Assembly: GCA_005888465.1 (NCBI GenBank)
Contig: VAYJ01000099.1
Location: 1-8,027 of the forward strand
From: Actinomycetota bacterium
Lineage (GTDB): Bacteria; Actinomycetota; UBA4738
DNA: 8,027 bases
Direction of reading: 5' to 3'
Position 1 is the first letter of the stretch. Each line of letters starts with the position of its first letter. The position numbers and the translations under genes were made by a program. Of this stretch, positions 5,177 to 8,027 are shown one piece after another. The notes beneath the pieces were generated by a model. It did not search any database. It saw only the letters and a program-made list of their open reading frames with translations, and was not told the origin of the DNA.

Positions 5177-5647
5177 ATGACAATGGAGCGTTGGCGTCCG
5201 TTTGGGACGCTCATGGAGCGAGGGGAAGGCTTCCGGGACATCCAGAGCGAAATGAACCGGCTGTTTGACAGTTTCTTTGGCAGGGGGGCCGCCCCCGCCG
5301 CGGGGGCGGGGGGCCGGGGCTGGATGCCCGCCGTCGACATGTACGAGACGAAGGACCATCTCGTCCTGCACGTGGAGCTCCCGGGTGTTCACGAGAAGGA
5401 TATTGCCCTCTCGATTACCGGCGACCGGCTCGCGGTGAGAGGGGAGCGGCACTTCAATGAGCAGCTGAGCGACGACAACTACTATCACGTCGAACGTGCC
5501 TACGGGAAGTTCGAGCGCATCGTCCAGCTGCCCATGCCGGTGCAGACCGGGCAGGTGACGGCAACCTACCGGGATGGGGTCCTCGAAGTGAAGCTGCCGA
5601 AGGCGGAAGAGGTCAGGCCGAAAGACATCAAGGTCGGCGTGCAGTAA
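5177..5647 (+). CDS. hsp20: Hsp20/alpha-crystallin small heat-shock protein
   Basis: This 156-residue protein is complete and of usual length. The N-terminal arm (about 1-48) contains MNRLFDSFFGRG, typical of class A bacterial Hsp20, then an Ala/Gly-rich linker. The alpha-crystallin domain spans about 50-147: WMPAVDMYETKDHLVLHVEL, PGVHEKDIALSITGDRLAVR, and the closing consensus YRDGVLEVKLPK (131-142). A C-terminal I-x-V (IKV, 151-153) is the short motif that docks into neighbouring subunits during oligomer assembly. These proteins hold unfolding proteins in a refoldable state in the cytoplasm without ATP. GGGAGGG precedes the ATG at 5177 by about six bases; ATG 5183 is an alternative. No clear heat-shock promoter or CIRCE element was recognised upstream. 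A 12-bp GC-rich hairpin follows the stop, a likely transcript end. Confidence 0.95.
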   Translation: MTMERWRPFGTLMERGEGFRDIQSEMNRLFDSFFGRGAAPAAGAGGRGWMPAVDMYETKDHLVLHVELPGVHEKDIALSITGDRLAVRGERHFNEQLSDDNYYHVERAYGKFERIVQLPMPVQTGQVTATYRDGVLEVKLPKAEEVRPKDIKVGVQ

Positions 5648-5667
5648 GCGATGCGACGAGCCGAGGC

Positions 5668-5700
5668 CGGCGGAGCGGGGGGAGATAACCCGCTCCGCCG
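5668..5700 (+). terminator. Strong GC-rich hairpin after hsp20
   Basis: Perfect 12-bp stem, 5668-5679 (CGGCGGAGCGGG) against 5689-5700 (CCCGCTCCGCCG), with the nine-base loop GGGAGATAA. It begins 21 bases after the hsp20 stop. No T-run follows, so it is either a non-canonical terminator or an mRNA 3' stabilising structure. Confidence 0.5.
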
Positions 5701-5773
5701 CGCGGCGGCGAGCGGACACGGCGGTCCACGACCAGGTCGAATGCCAGAAGTGAAGGTGAGCCTCCTCCAAGAC

Positions 5774-5806
5774 CTGGAGGTTCTCCGGAAGCTGGAGGTT
5801 CTCCGG
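5774..5806 (+). repeat. Tandem 15-bp direct repeat
   Basis: CTGGAGGTTCTCCGG occurs at 5774-5788 and again at 5792-5806, an 18-base period. Each copy also contains the short inverted repeat GGAG...CTCC. In the forward frame it encodes LEVLRKLEVLRG, but that frame (5651-5956) has no clear gene character. Confidence 0.6.
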
Positions 5807-5992
5807 GGAGCTGATAGTGGCTCGCGCAATCGGGACGTGCCTGATCACGCAAAGGGGGCTGGGTGCTCCCTTGTCGAGCTCGAACGCCTGGGAGGACTTG
5901 CCTCTCATATTGGCATCGTGCTTGCTCTGAATGGCCAACACCACACGCCCCGATGAGACACCGATGTCGACTTCCTGTAGCGGTAGACAGAG

Positions 5993-6313
5993 ATGACCGG
6001 CTCAGGATCCTCCTTAGAGCAACGGGCGTCCTGTCTTGCCGAAATAAACGCGCTGCTCGGCTCATCGCTCGACTATGAACGAGCACCTCCCCGGGTCGCC
6101 CGTCTCGCCGTCCCCGTCTTCGCCGATTTGTGTGCGATCGACCTCCTCATGCCGGATGGCACAATCAGCGGTACCGCGTGTGCGCACATAGATCCGACCA
6201 TGCTGGACGGTGGCCAGCTCAGCCCGGAGCAGTCACGCCGAGCGATCCAGATCATCGTCCGGAATGCGCACGCGCAGGTCCGCCTCGTCGATGACCTGCT
6301 CGAATGTCAATAG
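5993..6313 (+). pseudogene. Histidine-kinase fragment with internal deletion (GAF half joined to HisKA helix)
   Basis: The 106-codon frame contains two parts that do not normally touch. Residues about 8-68 (LGSSLDYERAPPRVARLAVP, FADLCAIDLLMPDGTISG, ACAHIDP) match the start of a GAF sensor domain common in soil-bacterial hybrid kinases. Residues about 75-104 (LSPEQSRRAIQIIVRNAHAQ, VRLVDDLLE) match the second helix of a HisKA dimerisation domain. The rest of GAF, the linker and the phospho-accepting His helix are missing, and the frame stops (TAG 6311-6313) before any catalytic ATPase domain. The two parts remain in one frame. No good ribosome binding site precedes ATG 5993. It is best read as a deletion remnant of a much larger sensor kinase; expression as a mini-protein cannot be excluded. 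Confidence 0.7.
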
Positions 6314-6512
6314 TTACGAGCGGGAGGATGTGCCTCTCGGTGCAAGCGGTCGACCTGCGGGATGTCACCAGCGCGTCGCTGGAGGCAGTCGGCCCTGCCG
6401 CAGAGGCGAAAGGGCATTCGTCCGGAAAGGAATGCACCTCGATGTCGAGTTTGGGCCGAAGACCCTGGCACGTGGAGTTCACCGACGAACCGAGGGACGG
6501 AGGACATCATTG

Positions 6513-6962
6513 ATGACGAGATTTCAGCATCGCCGAGGGAGGAGGGCGGGCAACGAGCACGGCTTCACGCTCGTCGAGCTGATGATCGTGGTGGCCATCA
6601 TTGGGATCTTGGCGGCCATCGTCATCCCGCTCTACGCCAACGTGCAGACCCGGGCACGCGTGGCCAAAGCGCAAGCCGATACCCGCACACTTGCCTCGGC
6701 CGTGAGCATCTTCACCGCCCACATGGGCGCCCTGCCGGCCGCGCTGACGAACCTGACGCAGGCGACCACGAACGGCCAGGGACAATCTGCGGGGCCGTTC
6801 ATCGCCACCGTGCCCACACCGCCCCCGGGTGGCGCGCCGGCGTGGAGCGGGACCTACACCTACACCTCGAGCAGCACCGGGACCTTCTCGATTACCGCCA
6901 ACGGCGACGGAACGGCAGCCCCGCGGCGCCGCTCTTCTTCGCGGCAGCCACGATGGTGCTGA
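6513..6962 (+). CDS. Type IV pilin / type II secretion pseudopilin-like protein, C-terminus probably altered
   Basis: This is a 149-residue prepilin. A basic leader (MTRFQHRRGRRAGNEHG) ends in Gly17, followed by FTLVELMIVVAIIGILAAIV, the class III signal cut by prepilin peptidase before Phe18. Glu22 is the conserved Glu5 of the mature protein. The amphipathic helix continues IPLYANVQTRARVAKAQADT. The globular part contains PTPPPGGAPAWSGTYTYTSS and a beta-like ending TGTFSITANGDGT (residues 122-134). GGAGG lies nine bases before ATG 6513. After GDGT the sequence changes to APRRRSSSRQPRWC, unlike any pilin end. A different frame starting at about the same point encodes a membrane segment, so the native 3' end seems replaced by foreign sequence. 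No other pilus or secretion genes are nearby. The protein may still be made; function is uncertain. Confidence 0.8.
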   Translation: MTRFQHRRGRRAGNEHGFTLVELMIVVAIIGILAAIVIPLYANVQTRARVAKAQADTRTLASAVSIFTAHMGALPAALTNLTQATTNGQGQSAGPFIATVPTPPPGGAPAWSGTYTYTSSSTGTFSITANGDGTAAPRRRSSSRQPRWC

Positions 6963-7027
6963 CGGTCGTGGCCCTGGGCGCGTTCCGGTGGATCGAGCGG
7001 CGGCGCTCTACGAGCCCGAGGCCTTGA
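6920..7027 (+). pseudogene. Scrap of a membrane protein C-terminus (MgtC-like)
   Basis: In the frame one base off from the pilin, the sequence reads APLFFAAATMVLTVVALGAF followed by RWIERRRSTSPRP and a stop at 7025-7027. This is one hydrophobic helix with a basic cytoplasmic tail, resembling the last transmembrane helix and 'LRxxERR' end of MgtC/SapB-type membrane proteins. The upstream part of such a gene is absent because pilin sequence occupies it. The MgtC suggestion is tentative; the membrane-helix character is plain. Confidence 0.35.
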
Positions 7028-7356
7028 GCGCGGCGGGTTGCTGTCGCAGGGGTTTCCCAGATAGATCGTCAGATGACGAGTAACATGAGAGCTACTTTGT
7101 GCTACTTTAGCGAGTTACTTGTGGGTGTGAGCGCGAGCAGATACTAGATGAAGGAGCGCCATGCGGCTGACGGTGCGTTCATGGCAGCTCCTCCAGTGAA
7201 CAGTTGAACGTAGGGTTAGAAGGGCTTGTCCCCCGCCGGAGTCTAACGCGTTCAGGAACGCCGAGCATAAGAAGACATAGAGGCCTTATCGGTACGCGGG
7301 GGCGGCCGCCCCGGTAATGTGCTCATGATCGTCTCGGTACCGCGCGGACAACCGGG
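7028..7356. other. Gene-free stretch with short repeats
   Basis: No gene is recognised on either strand. GCTACTTT occurs twice at 7091-7098 and 7101-7108, followed by GAGTTACTT near 7112-7120. A perfect 14-bp palindrome GGGGCGGCCGCCCC lies at 7299-7312. The composition around 7080-7140 is lower in GC than its surroundings. No promoter could be assigned with confidence. Confidence 0.5.
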
Positions 7357-7578
7357 TTGTCGAGGGATTCCCGGGACGCTTCTCGCAAGAGATTGGGCCA
7401 GCCGATGCTCATGATGCACAGGGTTCAACCGGAAGGCCCCAGGCGAGTTTCCCCAGAAGTCGTGGACGTCCTGAAGACCTTCGCCACCCAGTCCGCCCTG
7501 GCCATCCAGAACGCCCGCCTGTTCAGCGAGATCGCGGACAAGAACGCTCAGCTCGAGGCGGCCAGCCGCCACAAGTAG
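7357..7578 (+). pseudogene. GAF-domain sensor fragment ending at an in-frame stop
   Basis: The frame encodes 73 residues. From about residue 25 it is the end of a GAF domain plus signalling helix: HRVQPEGPRRVSPEVVDVLK, TFATQSALAIQNARLF and SEIADKNAQLEAASRHK. In hybrid histidine kinases this last stretch is followed by S-E-F-L-A-N-M-S-H-E-L-R, the HisKA His box. Here the codon after HK is TAG where a serine TCG would be expected. The next codons give E-F and then depart from the family, with another stop soon after. The first 20 or so residues show no clear GAF features, so the 5' side is also broken. It is the second kinase-derived fragment in the window, but covers a different part of the architecture from the one at 5993. 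Confidence 0.7.
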
Positions 7579-7607
7579 GAGTTTCATCCCCAGTGATGGG
7601 TCTCTAC

Positions 7608-7637
7608 GCTGTTCATAACCGACCGGTTACGAACAGC
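7608..7637. repeat. 30-bp near-perfect palindrome between debris and cyclase gene
   Basis: GCTGTTCATAACCG (7608-7621) pairs with CGGTTACGAACAGC (7624-7637), 13 of 14 positions, with only two bases at the centre. The tight symmetry suits a dimeric regulator's operator. CCCTTTT some 12 bases later leaves a weak terminator reading possible. It lies about 99 bases upstream of the candidate cyclase -35 box. Confidence 0.5.
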
Positions 7638-7735
7638 CCAACGGGGCCCTTTTCACGTCAAGCAAGGAAACGGGGCTTGTTGTCGTCGCTCGAGCGAGCG
7701 GCGCAATCGCGTCAAGCGAATTCGAGCGCCAATAC

Positions 7736-7764
7736 TTGACCCTCCGATCGTTTACGGCTAGCCT
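7736..7764 (+). promoter_or_regulatory. Candidate promoter of the adenylate cyclase gene
   Basis: TTGACC at 7736-7741 is a good -35 match. After a 17-base spacer, TAGCCT at 7759-7764 is a weak -10 (first two and last bases conserved). This would give a leader of about 45 bases before the GTG at 7815. Spacing and location fit; the -10 is poor, as is common in GC-rich genomes. Confidence 0.4.
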
Positions 7765-7814
7765 CGGCGAGTCTACACTACCCTTCACCGGCCCGGCTTG
7801 CTGGAGGCCGCAGC

Positions 7815-8027
7815 GTGAAGTGTCTCCGGTGCCAAGCTGAGAACCCCGCGGCGATGCGCTTCTGTGGCCAGTGCGCGGCCCCGCTCGAAATTGCTTGTCC
7901 GTCATGCCGTGCGGCCAATCCACCAGGGCATAAGTTCTGCGGGCAATGTGCCGCGGCGCTGAGCAACCCGATCGACTCCCGCTTTGCCTCCCCCGAGTCC
8001 TACACCCCCAAGCATCTGGCCGAGCAG
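7815..8027 (+). CDS. Double zinc-ribbon adenylate/guanylate cyclase, N-terminal part (runs off right edge)
   Basis: The first 71 residues are visible. They form two consecutive zinc ribbons: MKCLRCQAENPAAMRFCGQC (CxxC...CxxC, residues 3-20) and ACPSCRAANPPGHKFCGQC (about 27-45). A linker with RFASPESYTPKHLAEQ follows. This combination, two ribbons followed by 'RFxSPExYTPKHLAE', is the usual start of a large family of multidomain proteins. Their next domain is a class III nucleotide cyclase, followed by an AAA ATPase and TPR repeats, often about 1,000 residues or more in total. None of those domains is in the window, so the cyclase call rests on the N-terminal pattern. The GTG start at 7815 has GGAGG seven bases upstream. 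A candidate promoter (7736-7764) and a palindrome (7608-7637) precede it. Confidence 0.8.
   Translation, partial: MKCLRCQAENPAAMRFCGQCAAPLEIACPSCRAANPPGHKFCGQCAAALSNPIDSRFASPESYTPKHLAEQ

Noticed and set aside
4970..5944. 324-codon reverse frame opposite hsp20
   Set aside because: It is antisense to the unmistakable Hsp20 coding sequence and shows no domain.
5651..5956. 101-codon forward frame after hsp20
   Set aside because: It begins in the hairpin following hsp20 and its LEVLRKLEVLRG comes from a DNA tandem repeat; only a weak GAF-like tail was noted, reported as part of a finding.
7299..7312. GGGGCGGCCGCCCC perfect palindrome
   Set aside because: Made only of G and C in GC-rich DNA with no adjacent gene or T-run; too easily a chance occurrence to stand as a functional site.

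Overview
The window is GC-rich bacterial DNA with strong purine-rich ribosome binding sites and several GTG starts. The gene families present are a bacterial Ku, a DUF3987 protein, a truncated TrpX-type ABC substrate-binding protein, shards of GAF histidine kinases, and a double zinc-ribbon adenylate cyclase. Together they resemble uncultured soil or subsurface lineages such as Rokubacteria/Methylomirabilota or Deltaproteobacteria-like genomes. That placement is inference from gene content and composition. No rRNA, tRNA, CRISPR array, complete insertion sequence or replication origin is visible.

Layout. (1) Positions 1-2020, minus strand: a likely operon reading right to left. It holds a small zinc-ribbon gene whose frame looks damaged, a second small zinc-binding-like gene, ku, and the 5' part of a DUF3987 gene that runs off the left edge. 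No LigD is seen next to ku. An inverted repeat and a weak promoter-like sequence lie in the AT-richer gap at 1999-2070. (2) Positions 2101-2686, plus strand and divergent from ku: a 58-residue very basic protein with a GRRGG signature and a 91-residue HU/IHF protein, both probable nucleoid or DNA-binding proteins. (3) Positions 2685-3109, minus strand: a decayed ABC substrate-binding gene cut off exactly at the end of the HU gene. (4) Positions 3110-4470: a long hairpin, a single-domain cyclic-nucleotide-binding protein, and a gene-free stretch bounded by two copies of a 30-bp hairpin repeat. (5) Positions 4471-5647: a gene remnant, a small secreted cysteine-containing protein, and a complete Hsp20. 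(6) Positions 5648-7578: mostly gene debris, namely a histidine-kinase fragment with an internal deletion, a type IV pilin-like gene with an aberrant end, an MgtC-like C-terminal scrap and a second GAF fragment ending at an in-frame stop. (7) Positions 7608-8027: a strong palindrome, a promoter-like sequence, and the 5' end of a zinc-ribbon adenylate cyclase that continues off the right edge.

The intact genes concern DNA-end joining and chromatin (Ku, HU, small basic protein), second-messenger sensing (cNMP-binding protein, cyclase), protein homeostasis (Hsp20) and the cell surface (pilin, small secreted protein). The cNMP-binding protein and the cyclase could in principle be functionally linked, but they are about 3.8 kb apart with debris between them. 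The most unusual features are the Ku/zinc-ribbon/DUF3987 cluster without LigD, and the density of truncated genes between 2.7 and 7.6 kb, which suggests repeated deletion and insertion. I do not see convincing evidence for an entirely new system.
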